38,290 nucleotides of DNA from Candidatus Solibacter sp. (GCA_013822245.1 PNKE01000037.1:1-38290), one strand, 5' to 3'. Counted from the first letter of the stretch, positions 27,536 through 37,609 are shown. Numbers and translations are program-made. Notes: a model not told the origin generated them from the sequence alone.

Positions 27536-28998
27536 GCAGCTTCTACACTGCCACGGACCACTTCGTGCTGCTGCCGGCACTGTTGCTGGCGCTGTTCGCC
27601 TGCGCGACGCTGCTGTTCGATTTCTGGGTCTTCCCCGAATCACAGCGGCGAAAGCACCTGGTCTGGTTTGTCCTGATGGGCGAGGTCTTCGCCTCGGTCG
27701 CCTACTTCCGCCAGCACATGTTCCTCAGCCAGCATGGCGGCGAACTCCAGGCCTTCGGCGGCTCGCTGGTGGTCGATCAGTTCGCGCTGTATTTCCACTG
27801 GATCTTTGTCGCCTCGACGGTGATCGCCGTGATCATGTCGTACAAGTACTTTGAGGTCCGCGACGAGCATCACGGCGAATACTATGGCCTCCTGCTGCTG
27901 GCGCAGTGCGGCATGTATTTCCTGGCCAGCGGCAACGAACTCGTCGTCCTCTTCGTCGGTCTCGAAACCATGGCGCTTACCTTCTACGTCCTGGTCGGAC
28001 TGCTCAAGCGCGACCAGCGCTCGAATGAAGCCGCGCTGAAGTACTTCCTGCTGGGCGCGCTGTCGAGCGGCCTTCTTGTTTACGGCTTCTCGCTGCTCTA
28101 CGGGATGTCGGGATCCACCAAGCTGCGCGAGATCGGCGCCGCCGTTGCAAGCCGCGACTCCGGCGACACGGTGCTGTTCCTGGCCGTTGCCACCATCCTC
28201 GCCGGCCTGCTGTTCAAGATCGCCGCCGCGCCGTTCCATATGTGGGCGCCCGATACTTACGAAGGCGCGCCCACCGTCGTCACCGCCTATCTGGCCGCCG
28301 CTTCCAAGGCCGCCTCGCTGGCGCTGATGCTGCGTATCCTGCTCGGACCTCTGGCCTCGTCTCGCGACGTCTGGATGCCGATCCTGGCCGGGGCCGCATT
28401 GCTCAGCATGACCATCGGCAATATCGCCGCCGTCACCCAGACCAACACCAAGCGCCTGCTGGCCTACAGTTCCATCAACCACGCCGGCTACATCCTGCTC
28501 GGCATTGTCGCCGGCAACCAGACCGGTATCCAGGGCGTGCTGATCTACACGATGGTCTATGTCTTCATGACCCTGGGCGCGTTTCTGGTGCTCACTGTCC
28601 TGTGCCGCGATACCACGACGGGCGAGGACATCAACGACCTCCACGGCCTGATGCGCCGCAGTCCGGCCCACGCCATCTGGATGCTCATCTTCCTGCTGTC
28701 GCTGGCCGGCATTCCGCCCACCGCCGGCTTCATTGGCAAGTACTTCATCTTCCTGTCGCTGATCGAAACCGGCCACTACTGGCTGGCCGCCGCCGCCGCG
28801 GTCTATGTCGCAGTGGCCATCTACTACTACTTCCGAATCGTCAAGTCGATGTTCGTTGACAAGGAAGAGACCGAGATGCCCGCGCTGTCGCTGAGCCTGG
28901 GTACCCGCGTGGCGCTCGCGGCCACCGGCGCCATGACGCTCGGCATCGGCATCTATCCGGAACCGTTTGTGAAATTCGCCCAGCAGACGCTGCGCTAA
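27532..28998 (+). CDS. nuoN: NADH-quinone oxidoreductase subunit N
   Basis: The third antiporter-like pump, 488 residues and about 14 helices. The conserved glutamate is in LFVGLETMALTFYVLVG and the lysine in LFKIAAAPFHMWAPDTYEGAPT, followed by AYLAAASKAASLAL. SSINHAGYILLGI and AGIPPTAGFIGKYFIF are characteristic of NuoN rather than NuoL/M. Translation starts within the nuoM stop region, and nuoH follows after 10 nt. Confidence 0.95.
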   Translation: MSSFYTATDHFVLLPALLLALFACATLLFDFWVFPESQRRKHLVWFVLMGEVFASVAYFRQHMFLSQHGGELQAFGGSLVVDQFALYFHWIFVASTVIAVIMSYKYFEVRDEHHGEYYGLLLLAQCGMYFLASGNELVVLFVGLETMALTFYVLVGLLKRDQRSNEAALKYFLLGALSSGLLVYGFSLLYGMSGSTKLREIGAAVASRDSGDTVLFLAVATILAGLLFKIAAAPFHMWAPDTYEGAPTVVTAYLAAASKAASLALMLRILLGPLASSRDVWMPILAGAALLSMTIGNIAAVTQTNTKRLLAYSSINHAGYILLGIVAGNQTGIQGVLIYTMVYVFMTLGAFLVLTVLCRDTTTGEDINDLHGLMRRSPAHAIWMLIFLLSLAGIPPTAGFIGKYFIFLSLIETGHYWLAAAAAVYVAVAIYYYFRIVKSMFVDKEETEMPALSLSLGTRVALAATGAMTLGIGIYPEPFVKFAQQTLR

Positions 28999-29008
28999 GA
29001 GGCTAGGA

Positions 29009-30187
29009 ATGGAAACCGTTATCTCGCACCCGTTGTTCGTTCCCCTGCTGCTGGCCCTGTGCATCATCGCCTTCGCGCCGCTGGCGGTCGCCGGCACGGT
29101 GCTGCTAGAGCGCAAGGTGCTGGCCGACATCCAGGTCCGGCTCGGGCCGATGCGGGTGGGCCCGCACGGCGTTCTGCAGACCGTCGCCGACGCCGTCAAG
29201 ATGCTGCTCAAGGAAGACATCATCCCGGATGACTCGAACAAGGGCATGTTCAAGTTCGCGCCCGTGATCAGCTTCTTCACCGCCGCCATCTGCCTCACCG
29301 TCGTGCCGTTCAGCGAGCGGCTCCGCGTGGCCGACACCAACGTCGGATTGCTGGTCGTCTCCGCCATGTCGGCTGTCGGCATCCTCGGCATCATCCTCGG
29401 AGGCTGGTCGTCGAACAGCCACTATTCACTGCTCGGGTCGCTTCGTTCGGCCGCCCAGTTGGTCAGCTATGAAGTGGCGATCGGGCTGGCTTTGATCTGC
29501 GGCGTCATGGCCGCCGGATCGCTGTCGATGGTCGAAATCGTCCGCCAGCAGCAGGCGCGCGGCATCTGGTTCGTCTTCGACAACTTCGGGTTGATGATCC
29601 TGCCCTTCGTCATCTACTTCATCTCGTCGGTGGCCGAAACCAACCGCGCACCCTTTGACCTTCCAGAGGCCGAAAGCGAACTGGTGGCTGGCTACCACAC
29701 CGAATACAGCGGCTTCCGCTGGGGCATCTACATGCTCGCCGAATACCTCAACATGTTCGTCGTCGGCAGCGTCGCCATCACGCTCTTCCTCGGCGGCTGG
29801 CTGCGGCCGTTCCCCAACGTGGCCTGGCTTGAGATCCCGATGAACTACGGTGTGCCGGTTCTGTTCTTTGGCTTGTCCGGGCTGTGGTGCCTGCCGGCAT
29901 CGCGCAAGCTGCCCAGCGCCATCCACAAGGCCGGCCTGGCTTTCATCGGTCTGTGCCTGATCCTGGTCGCCGCCGTCTTCGCCATCCCCGTGGCCAACGC
30001 CGCGTTGTCGGCGCCGTTCTGGTTTTTCTTCAAGCTGGCCACGTTCCTCTATGTGCTGATCTGGATGCGCGGGACGTTCCCCCGCTACCGCTACGACCAA
30101 CTCATGGACATCGGCTGGAAGCGCATGATCCCGCTCGGCCTCGCCGCCATTCTGCTCAACGCGCTGGTGGGCATCCTCAGAGCGTAG
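29009..30187 (+). CDS. nuoH: NADH-quinone oxidoreductase subunit H
   Basis: The membrane subunit that forms the quinone-access channel. Its 392 residues include the hallmark ERKVLADIQVRLGPMRVGPHG near the N-terminus and the charged E-channel segment AETNRAPFDLPEAESELVAGYHTEYSG, with its run of glutamates. C-terminally there is RGTFPRYRYDQLMDIGWK. In most bacteria nuoH precedes nuoI; here it is the last gene of the cluster, after nuoN. A GC-rich hairpin without U-tract follows at 30196-30220. Confidence 0.95.
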   Translation: METVISHPLFVPLLLALCIIAFAPLAVAGTVLLERKVLADIQVRLGPMRVGPHGVLQTVADAVKMLLKEDIIPDDSNKGMFKFAPVISFFTAAICLTVVPFSERLRVADTNVGLLVVSAMSAVGILGIILGGWSSNSHYSLLGSLRSAAQLVSYEVAIGLALICGVMAAGSLSMVEIVRQQQARGIWFVFDNFGLMILPFVIYFISSVAETNRAPFDLPEAESELVAGYHTEYSGFRWGIYMLAEYLNMFVVGSVAITLFLGGWLRPFPNVAWLEIPMNYGVPVLFFGLSGLWCLPASRKLPSAIHKAGLAFIGLCLILVAAVFAIPVANAALSAPFWFFFKLATFLYVLIWMRGTFPRYRYDQLMDIGWKRMIPLGLAAILLNALVGILRA

Positions 30188-30195
30188 AGACGGAT

Positions 30196-30220
30196 CCGGC
30201 CGCCTTTCCGGGACGGCCGG
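30196..30220 (+). terminator. Terminator-like hairpin between nuoH and the DinB gene
   Basis: CCGGCCG (30196-30202) pairs with CGGCCGG (30214-30220) around an 11-nt loop. The neighbouring genes are convergent, so it could serve both strands. There is no U-tract. Confidence 0.45.
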
Positions 30221-30246
30221 TTCATCCGCTCACTCTGTCCACTGCT

Positions 30247-30714
30247 TCAGCCGCCGATGCCTGCTTTGATGTGGCCGATGTGCTTCTCGCCGTGGCCCGA
30301 GTAGATCCGCAGCAGATCTTCCAGCGTCATCGGCCCGCGCTCCTGATGGACCGCAGTCCGGATCCACGCCTCTTCCGGCTGCGATCGCAGAAACGCCGCC
30401 CACCGCGCGTGCACGCCTTCGATGATTGCGAGCGACGGCTCCAGCGGACCCGTCGATCCATCGCCGTGACTCGCCCAGACATCCTGGTCGTAGGCCTGCA
30501 GCGCCGGGTTGACTTCCGAAACCACTTTCTTTGCCCGAATAAACGCCATCATGTGCGAATCGGCCAGGTGGTGGATCACCTGCCGCGAATTCCACCCGCC
30601 CTCACGGTAAGGCCGCGCCAACTGCTCATCACTGGCTCCCGCAATGGCCTCCCGCAACAGCCGGGGCAGCGCCTCGATCTTGTCGATGCAAACCTGTCGT
30701 TCCTGCTCTGTCAT
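30247..30714 (-). CDS. DinB/YfiT-family putative metal-dependent protein
   Basis: A 155-residue four-helix-bundle protein of the DinB superfamily, closest in pattern to YfiT/BstA. The putative metal ligands are HHLADSH (H48 or H49, then H54) and HGEKHIGHI (H141, H145), following the typical WNSRQVIHHLADS block. Members include thiol-dependent transferases (bacillithiol and mycothiol S-transferases), but many have no known activity. It has a good ribosome-binding site (GAGGAG about 8 nt before the ATG) and is divergent from the Crp/Fnr gene. Confidence 0.85.
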   Translation of the reverse strand: MTEQERQVCIDKIEALPRLLREAIAGASDEQLARPYREGGWNSRQVIHHLADSHMMAFIRAKKVVSEVNPALQAYDQDVWASHGDGSTGPLEPSLAIIEGVHARWAAFLRSQPEEAWIRTAVHQERGPMTLEDLLRIYSGHGEKHIGHIKAGIGG

Positions 30715-30765
30715 GCGTTGTCTCCTCGATCAGACTGGATGATCCCAGTGTGCGACAATTCGGTC

Positions 30766-31446
30766 GTGTCTGAAGACAAGATAAGTGCCCTATCCAAGAT
30801 CGACGTCTTTCAAGGGCTGAGCCGTGACGAACTGCAAGCTCTCGCCGGCTGCACCATCCCCCGCAGCTACGGCCCTGGCGAAGATCTGTTTTACGAGGGC
30901 GAGCCCTGCGGCGGGCTGCACATCGTCATCAAAGGCGCGGTCAAGGTAGTGAAAACCACCCCCAACGGCCGCCAACTAGTGCTCACGGTGCAGCAGGCTC
31001 CAGCCACGGTCGCCGAGGTGCCGGTCTTCGATGGCGGACCCAATCCGGCCACCGTCACCGCCATGTCCCGCGTCGAATCGCTCGTCCTTCTGCGCAAGGA
31101 TCTCTACGCGTTCTGCCGCCGCAATCCGAACCTGGCCTTGCGCTTCCTCGAAGTCTTCGGCGCGCGTCTGCGCACCTTGGTCACTCTTGTCGAACGCATC
31201 ACCTTCGGAAACGTCCGCCAGCGGCTCGCCGGCATGTTGGTGGAGTTCTCCGACACAAGCGGCAGCAGGCGCTTCCAACTGCCTGAGACCCACGAACAGA
31301 TCGCCACCCGTCTCGGCACCGTGCGCGAAGTCGTATCACGCAACCTCGGCCGCTTCCAGAGCGAGGGGTTGATTCGCGTCGCCCGCAAGGACGTCGAGAT
31401 TATCAACCGGAGCGGACTCGCCGCCGAGGCCGAAACCGAGATGTGA
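30766..31446 (+). CDS. Crp/Fnr-family transcriptional regulator
   Basis: An N-terminal cyclic-nucleotide-binding-like jelly roll (about residues 15-130: IDVFQGLSRDELQALAG, YGPGEDLFYEGEPCGGLHIVIKGAVKVVKT, AEVPVFDGGPNPATVTAM) is followed by a dimerisation helix and a C-terminal winged helix (QLPETHEQIATRLGTVREVVSRNLGRFQSEGLIRV). It lacks the N-terminal cysteine cluster of FNR, so an oxygen-sensing FeS cluster is unlikely. The ligand-contacting Arg-Ser pair of CRP is not evident either, so the effector is unknown. GTG 30766 is chosen because GACAAT (30754-30759) sits 6 nt upstream; an in-frame ATG at 30739 would add nine residues. The next gene, a membrane polyferredoxin, is a possible target. 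Confidence 0.85.
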   Translation: MSEDKISALSKIDVFQGLSRDELQALAGCTIPRSYGPGEDLFYEGEPCGGLHIVIKGAVKVVKTTPNGRQLVLTVQQAPATVAEVPVFDGGPNPATVTAMSRVESLVLLRKDLYAFCRRNPNLALRFLEVFGARLRTLVTLVERITFGNVRQRLAGMLVEFSDTSGSRRFQLPETHEQIATRLGTVREVVSRNLGRFQSEGLIRVARKDVEIINRSGLAAEAETEM

Positions 31447-31478
31447 CCCCGATCACTGAAGCGCTGCCCACTCACCGG

Positions 31479-31484
31479 TACTCT
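31479..31484 (+). promoter_or_regulatory. -10-like hexamer of the polyferredoxin gene
   Basis: TACTCT ends 6 nt before the ATG at 31491 and there is no Shine-Dalgarno sequence, consistent with a leaderless transcript. No convincing -35; a Crp/Fnr-type activator could replace it. Confidence 0.3.
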
Positions 31485-31490
31485 TGAATC

Positions 31491-32567
31491 ATGAACGCCG
31501 TGATGCCAGACCAGGCCGACACACGGTCCAACGCCCGGCACGGTTCGAAGAAGCATCCCGACTACGTCCGGCGCACCGGCGCTGACCGCTCACAACTGCT
31601 GCGCCGCTCGTTCCAGTTCGCCTTCCTCGCACTGAACCTGTGGCTCGGCTACGAGTTTCTGCGCTTCGTGCATCACTACGAGATCCCCGGCGCGCCGGCC
31701 AATCCGCGGCCCGCGGGAATCGAAGGCTGGTTGCCGATCGCCGGCCTGATGAACGTCAAATACTGGATTTCCACCGGCCTGGCGCCCGTCGCCCACCCGG
31801 CGGCGGCCGTTCTCATCACCACGTTCTTCGCCATGTCTTTGCTCCTCCGCAAAGCATTTTGCAGTTGGCTCTGCCCGGTCGGGACGATCTCTGAATGGCT
31901 GTGGAAACTGGGCCGCGAGACGTTCAAGCGCAACTTCACCCTGCCCCGCTGGCTCGACATCGGATTGCGCAGCCTCAAGTACATTCTGCTCGGGCTGTTC
32001 GCCTGGGTCGTCATCACCATGTCCGCGCGGGCCGTCGCCGAGTTCCTCGAATCGCCTTACGGCATCGTCGCTGACGTGAAGATGCTGAACTTCTTCCGCT
32101 ACATGACCACCACCACGGCCATCGTGCTGGCCGTGCTGGTCGTGGCGTCCATCTTCATCAAGAACTTCTGGTGCCGCTACCTCTGCCCCTACGGCGCATT
32201 GATGGGCCTCGGCGCACTGCTCAGCCCGCTGCGCATCAAGCGCGAACCGGCCAGGTGTATCGACTGCGCCAAGTGCGCCAAGGCCTGCCCGTCGATGCTG
32301 CCCGTCGACGCGCTCGTGCAGATCAAATCGGCCGAATGCCTGGGCTGCATGGAATGCGTCGCCGTCTGTCCGGCCGAAGGCGCGCTGGATATGAAAGTGG
32401 TTGCTACGCGCTTCCGCGTCCAGCCCTGGATGATCGCCGCCGGTTGCGCGGTGGTCTTCTTCGGCTTCGTCGGCATCGCCAAACTCACCGGCCATTGGGA
32501 CACGGTGGTCGCCGATGCGCTCTACCGCGAACTCATCCCGCGCGCCCACGAGTTCGCCCACCCGTAG
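31491..32567 (+). CDS. NapH/CcoG-like membrane polyferredoxin (4Fe-4S)
   Basis: A 358-residue integral membrane protein that passes electrons between a quinol or flavin partner and soluble redox proteins. It contains the pair of Cys motifs diagnostic of NapH/NosR/MauN proteins, FCSWLCPVG (after helix 2) and WCRYLCPYG (after helix 4). These are followed by two cytoplasmic 4Fe-4S motifs, CIDCAKCAKACPS and CLGCMECVAVCPA. Helices are near residues 38-60, 97-120, 160-182, 205-225 and 308-330. No partner reductase genes are adjacent, so it may serve a respiratory or FeS-related role whose nature cannot be read here. It lies 44 nt after the Crp/Fnr gene. Confidence 0.85.
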   Translation: MNAVMPDQADTRSNARHGSKKHPDYVRRTGADRSQLLRRSFQFAFLALNLWLGYEFLRFVHHYEIPGAPANPRPAGIEGWLPIAGLMNVKYWISTGLAPVAHPAAAVLITTFFAMSLLLRKAFCSWLCPVGTISEWLWKLGRETFKRNFTLPRWLDIGLRSLKYILLGLFAWVVITMSARAVAEFLESPYGIVADVKMLNFFRYMTTTTAIVLAVLVVASIFIKNFWCRYLCPYGALMGLGALLSPLRIKREPARCIDCAKCAKACPSMLPVDALVQIKSAECLGCMECVAVCPAEGALDMKVVATRFRVQPWMIAAGCAVVFFGFVGIAKLTGHWDTVVADALYRELIPRAHEFAHP

Positions 32568-32570
32568 TAG

Positions 32571-32590
32571 GACAGGCCGCCCGGCCTGTC
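32571..32590. terminator. Bidirectional hairpin between convergent genes
   Basis: GACAGGCCG (32571-32579) and CGGCCTGTC (32582-32590) form a perfect 9-bp inverted repeat with a 2-nt centre (in RNA effectively an 8-bp stem with a tetraloop). It sits between the polyferredoxin stop and the end of the DUF2461 gene. No U-tract. Confidence 0.55.
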
Positions 32591-32615
32591 AGAAGCAAGC
32601 CGGGCTCCTTCTGGC

Positions 32616-33332
32616 CTACAGGTCCAACAGCATCGGACTCTTCTTTCGCTTCAACCCCAGCAGCGGCTCGTTCAGGAACTCGACCACAGGCGCCATCAGC
32701 TTGAACCGTGAAGCCACTTCTTTCACGCCCGCCGCCGATATCGCCAGCGCCGGATCCAGTTCCACCCAGAAGTACCACTGCTTGTGCTTGATCCACTCAA
32801 TCGCCGCATGATCGGCCGGGTAGCCCTTCGGCGGCCGCGTCAGCTTATCGCCCTGAATCCTTCCGGCCGCCTTCTCCATCGCCTTGCCCGAAACCAGTCT
32901 CTCCCACCGCGCCTGGTTGTCCATCATGTGCGTGCGCACGGCACGCAGATAGTCCGGGTTCGGCATATACAGCCCGCCCGCGACGCCCAAGTACTTCGGC
33001 GACACTTCGAAGTAGTACGCCGAGGCTTCGTTTTTGCCCAGATCAGCGCGGAAGAACAGGGCGCCCTGGGCTGTCTTGTACGGCGTCTTGTTGTTCGAAA
33101 AACGCGTGTCGCGGTAGATGCGGAAGATGGCCCGCTTCGGCTCGGTCATGTACTGCGGCGCGAACGAGGCCATTTGCGCGCCCACCGCCGCGCAGAACTC
33201 TTCGAGCGGTGTCCGCAGCTTCTCAACGTAGACCTGCTTGTGGGCGTCGAACCACTCCCTGTTGTTGTTCTTCTCCAGATCCGACAGGAACGCAAGCCCC
33301 TCCTTCGGAATACCCTTGAAGCTGGATTTCAT
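32616..33332 (-). CDS. DUF2461-domain protein
   Basis: A 238-residue protein of the DUF2461 family (TIGR02453). Characteristic blocks are FLSDLEKNNNREWFDAHKQVYVEKLRTPLEEF near the N-terminus, IFRIYRDTRFSNNKTPYKTAQGALFF in the middle and YYFEVSPKYLGVAGGLYMPNPDYLRAVR. The family is widespread in bacteria but has no known function. There is no signal peptide or membrane segment. It is divergent from the MurB-DinB gene with only 28 nt between the start codons, so the two must share a compact control region. Confidence 0.85.
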   Translation of the reverse strand: MKSSFKGIPKEGLAFLSDLEKNNNREWFDAHKQVYVEKLRTPLEEFCAAVGAQMASFAPQYMTEPKRAIFRIYRDTRFSNNKTPYKTAQGALFFRADLGKNEASAYYFEVSPKYLGVAGGLYMPNPDYLRAVRTHMMDNQARWERLVSGKAMEKAAGRIQGDKLTRPPKGYPADHAAIEWIKHKQWYFWVELDPALAISAAGVKEVASRFKLMAPVVEFLNEPLLGLKRKKSPMLLDL

Positions 33333-33346
33333 GGAAGCCGCTCTCC

Positions 33347-33352
33347 TATGAT
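33347..33352 (+). promoter_or_regulatory. -10-like hexamer of the murB-dinB gene
   Basis: TATGAT ends 8 nt before the ATG at 33361, compatible with a transcript starting at or next to the start codon. It overlaps the upstream sequence of the divergent DUF2461 gene. Confidence 0.3.
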
Positions 33353-33360
33353 TGAGTGAA

Positions 33361-34839
33361 ATGTCTTCGACCGACGAAGCTCCGGTGCGCCTTGCGGAGA
33401 TACCAGACCTTCAGCTTACCCGGAACGAGCCGCTCTCGCGCCATACCCGCTTCGAAATCGGCGGCCCGGCGAGCATCTACGCCGAGGCGCGCACCGAAGC
33501 CGCCTTCGTCGAAGCGATGAAGGCAGTGAATCGCTCCCATGTCAGGCACGTTGTCGCAGGCTCGGGGACGAACCTCGTCGTCGCCGACGCGGGCTTCCCC
33601 GGCGTCGTGCTCACCTTCACCGGCGACGCCATCACAGCCGAAGGCAACCGCGTCACGGTCCAGGCCGGCGCGTCGCTCCAATCGCTCGTCGACTCCGCCA
33701 TCGCCCACGGGCTCAAGGGCCTCGATTCGATGACAGGCATCCCCGGCCAGGCCGGCGCGGCCATCTACGGCAACGCCGGCGCCTATGGCAATTCGATCTC
33801 CGACTTCGTCCGCGAAGTCCGCTTCTTCGACGGTGACGCCATCCGCACCTTCGACAATGCCGCCTGCGAATTCCGCTACCGCTCCAGCGTCTTCAAACGC
33901 CACAAGGACTGGGTGATCCTCTCGGCCGCGCTCGAATTCCAGTCCGGCGACCCCACCGCGCTCGCCGAACGCGCCGCGCAAATCCACGCCGTCCGCAACG
34001 CCAAGTACCCGCCCGGGATGCGCTGCGCCGGTTCCATCTTCAAGAACCTGATCCTCGCCGAACTGCCCGCGCGCGTCCGGGCCATGGTTCCGCCCGAAAT
34101 CGTGAAAGGCGGCAAGGTACCCTCGGCGTGGTTCCTCGACGTCACCGGCGTCAAGGGCATGAAGTCCGGCGGCATTCATGTCGCTGACTATCACGCCAAC
34201 CTCATCTTCAACGCCGGCGGCGGCACCGCCCGCGAACTCCGCCAGGTCATCAATGAACTGAAACGCCGCGTCCGCGACCGCTTCGGCATCGGCCTCGAAG
34301 AGGAGGTTCAGTACGTCGGCTTCGACGAACGGCTGCCGGCGCTGGACACGCTGGCCTCAACGCCCCGCATCATCGACGAACTGATCTCCTGCATGCCGCC
34401 TGATGACCTCAACTGGCAGCCCGCCCCAGGCCGATGGTGCATCGCCGAAGTCCTCATGCACCTCGCCCACTGCGAAGAAGTCTGCTTCGTCCGCCGCACC
34501 CGCGACATGCTCGATCAAAGCGATCCCCCTCTCGCCCCCTACAACGTCGATGAGTTCACCGCCGCCGATTGGGGCTTCAACGGCGACGGCCTCGCTGCCC
34601 TGGCCCGTCTGCACGACCTCCGCCGCACCATCCTCGACATGCTTGAAACCCAGCCCGCCACTTCCGGTTCGCGTGCCGGCGCCCACCCCGATCTCGGCCG
34701 CATCACCCTGGCCGAACTCCTCAACGAATGGGCCTTTCACGATCTCGGACACATCCGCCAGATCGCCGAAATCGTCCGCGTCCGCCGGTTCTACCCCGAC
34801 ATGGGGCCGTTCCGGCCTCTATACACAGTGAACCCTTAG
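33361..34839 (+). CDS. murB: MurB (UDP-N-acetylenolpyruvoylglucosamine reductase) fused to a DinB domain
   Basis: The first ~320 residues are a complete MurB, the FAD enzyme that makes UDP-MurNAc for peptidoglycan. FAD-binding blocks are HTRFEIGGPA, VVAGSGTNLVV and SMTGIPGQAGAAIYGNAGAYG. The active-site arginine is in FRYRSSVFK (R172), the proton-donor serine in AGSIFKN (S225) and the glutamate in LEEEVQYVG (E315). A linker follows, then a DinB domain (about 335-480) with PAPGRWCIAEVLMHLAH (H367/H370) and WAFHDLGHIRQI (H460, H464). The frame is continuous, with no sign of a stop or frameshift. MurB is usually 300-350 residues, so the 492-residue fusion is unusual. A TTG at 33352 is an alternative start. 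Confidence 0.9.
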   Translation: MSSTDEAPVRLAEIPDLQLTRNEPLSRHTRFEIGGPASIYAEARTEAAFVEAMKAVNRSHVRHVVAGSGTNLVVADAGFPGVVLTFTGDAITAEGNRVTVQAGASLQSLVDSAIAHGLKGLDSMTGIPGQAGAAIYGNAGAYGNSISDFVREVRFFDGDAIRTFDNAACEFRYRSSVFKRHKDWVILSAALEFQSGDPTALAERAAQIHAVRNAKYPPGMRCAGSIFKNLILAELPARVRAMVPPEIVKGGKVPSAWFLDVTGVKGMKSGGIHVADYHANLIFNAGGGTARELRQVINELKRRVRDRFGIGLEEEVQYVGFDERLPALDTLASTPRIIDELISCMPPDDLNWQPAPGRWCIAEVLMHLAHCEEVCFVRRTRDMLDQSDPPLAPYNVDEFTAADWGFNGDGLAALARLHDLRRTILDMLETQPATSGSRAGAHPDLGRITLAELLNEWAFHDLGHIRQIAEIVRVRRFYPDMGPFRPLYTVNP

Positions 34840-34852
34840 CGAGGTCCCCACC

Positions 34853-35863
34853 ATGCGCACTCTTGCTCTCTTCATCGCCCTCCTGCCTCTCGCCGCCCAG
34901 CCGCCACAGAAGCAGGGCAACCCGCTTCAGTCCCTGCCGCCGAACGTCGAAATCCTCACCCACTTCGGCGAGCGCGCCGACTTCTCGCCCGACAACCAGC
35001 GCGTGGCCTTCATGAACAAGAGCTTTGGCGACGCCTTCGTCATCGACCTCAAGACGCGCATCATCCGCTGCCTCACCTGCAACATTCCCGGCGCAGCGTT
35101 CCTGCGCGTCATGCACTTCTCGAGCGGCGGCTACCTCCTCATCGGCCCCGAGACGTTCACCGACATCCGCACCAGCCGCAGCCGCGACAACGAACTCTGG
35201 TATCTCAGCCAGGCGCCCGGCTCCAAGCCCGTCCGTCTCAATCAGAAGATGAGCGAGGGCGCGGCCATCGCCAAGACTGGCTTCAAAATCGCCTTCTCCC
35301 AGACCCGCGGCCAGAACCCTGATCTCAAGCCCGGTACGTCGCAGTTGATTGTCGCTGAACTCGACCTCAGCGGCCCCCAGCCAGTATTGAAGGACAAGCG
35401 CGTCGTCTGGGAAAGCCCTTCGAACGCCTGCATCATTGAAGCCCAGGACTTCTATGACAAGGACCGCCGCCTCACCTACAGCTGCTATGAACCCCAGGGC
35501 AAGGCCTCGGTCTGGACCATCGACCTCACGTCCGGCGAGCGCCGCAACGAGACCTTGCCCATCGGCGACTACAACGAAGTCGAGGGCATCTTCCCCGGCG
35601 GCCAATATACCTGCGTCGAAAGCGACCGCCAGGCGATCCTTCAGGGCCGCGAAGGAAAGTTCCGCCAGATCGACATCTGGAAGCTCCGGCTCGACGGCAC
35701 GGGCAAGAGTTTCGAGCGCCTGACCTTCTTCAACGACTACGTTGGCTGGAAGGCGTCAAACCCCGTCATCAGCACCGACGGCCGCATGATGGCCTTCCAG
35801 GTGGCCCGCAGCGCCGACGAGGCCGGCGTGGGCTACGGCATCATGCTCTACCATTTCAAATAA
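34853..35863 (+). CDS. Secreted beta-propeller-like (PD40/TolB-like) protein
   Basis: A 336-residue exported protein; the signal peptide is short (MRTLALFIALLPLAAQ). The mature part consists of strand-rich repeats of the PD40/WD40-like type: ADFSPDNQRVAFMNKS, FSSGGYLLIGPE, AIAKTGFKIAFSQTRG, VEGIFPGGQYTCVESD and PVISTDGRMMAFQVARS. Each carries the SPDGxxIAF-like pattern seen in TolB propellers. No catalytic motif is visible. It lies 13 nt after murB-dinB and 13 nt before the kinase gene, with a GAGG ribosome-binding site 8 nt before its ATG, so it is probably part of one operon. Confidence 0.7.
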   Translation: MRTLALFIALLPLAAQPPQKQGNPLQSLPPNVEILTHFGERADFSPDNQRVAFMNKSFGDAFVIDLKTRIIRCLTCNIPGAAFLRVMHFSSGGYLLIGPETFTDIRTSRSRDNELWYLSQAPGSKPVRLNQKMSEGAAIAKTGFKIAFSQTRGQNPDLKPGTSQLIVAELDLSGPQPVLKDKRVVWESPSNACIIEAQDFYDKDRRLTYSCYEPQGKASVWTIDLTSGERRNETLPIGDYNEVEGIFPGGQYTCVESDRQAILQGREGKFRQIDIWKLRLDGTGKSFERLTFFNDYVGWKASNPVISTDGRMMAFQVARSADEAGVGYGIMLYHFK

Positions 35864-35876
35864 GGCCGCCATTCAG

Positions 35877-37541
<1,665 letters not shown>

Positions 37542-37609
37542 CCGCCCGCATCCGATTCTGGGAACAAGCTCTCGTCGTTTGCCGTATACTTCGGTAACAC
37601 GGAGAGCAA

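Noticed and set aside
29884-31446. 520-residue plus-strand frame spanning the end of nuoH to the Crp/Fnr gene
   Set aside because: Only the last 226 residues have family similarity; the upstream part is antisense to the DinB gene and out of frame with nuoH.
31485-31496. FNR-like TTGAATCATGAA site at the polyferredoxin start
   Set aside because: Half-sites do not match TTGAT-N4-ATCAA spacing, and the position on the start codon is not expected for an activator site.
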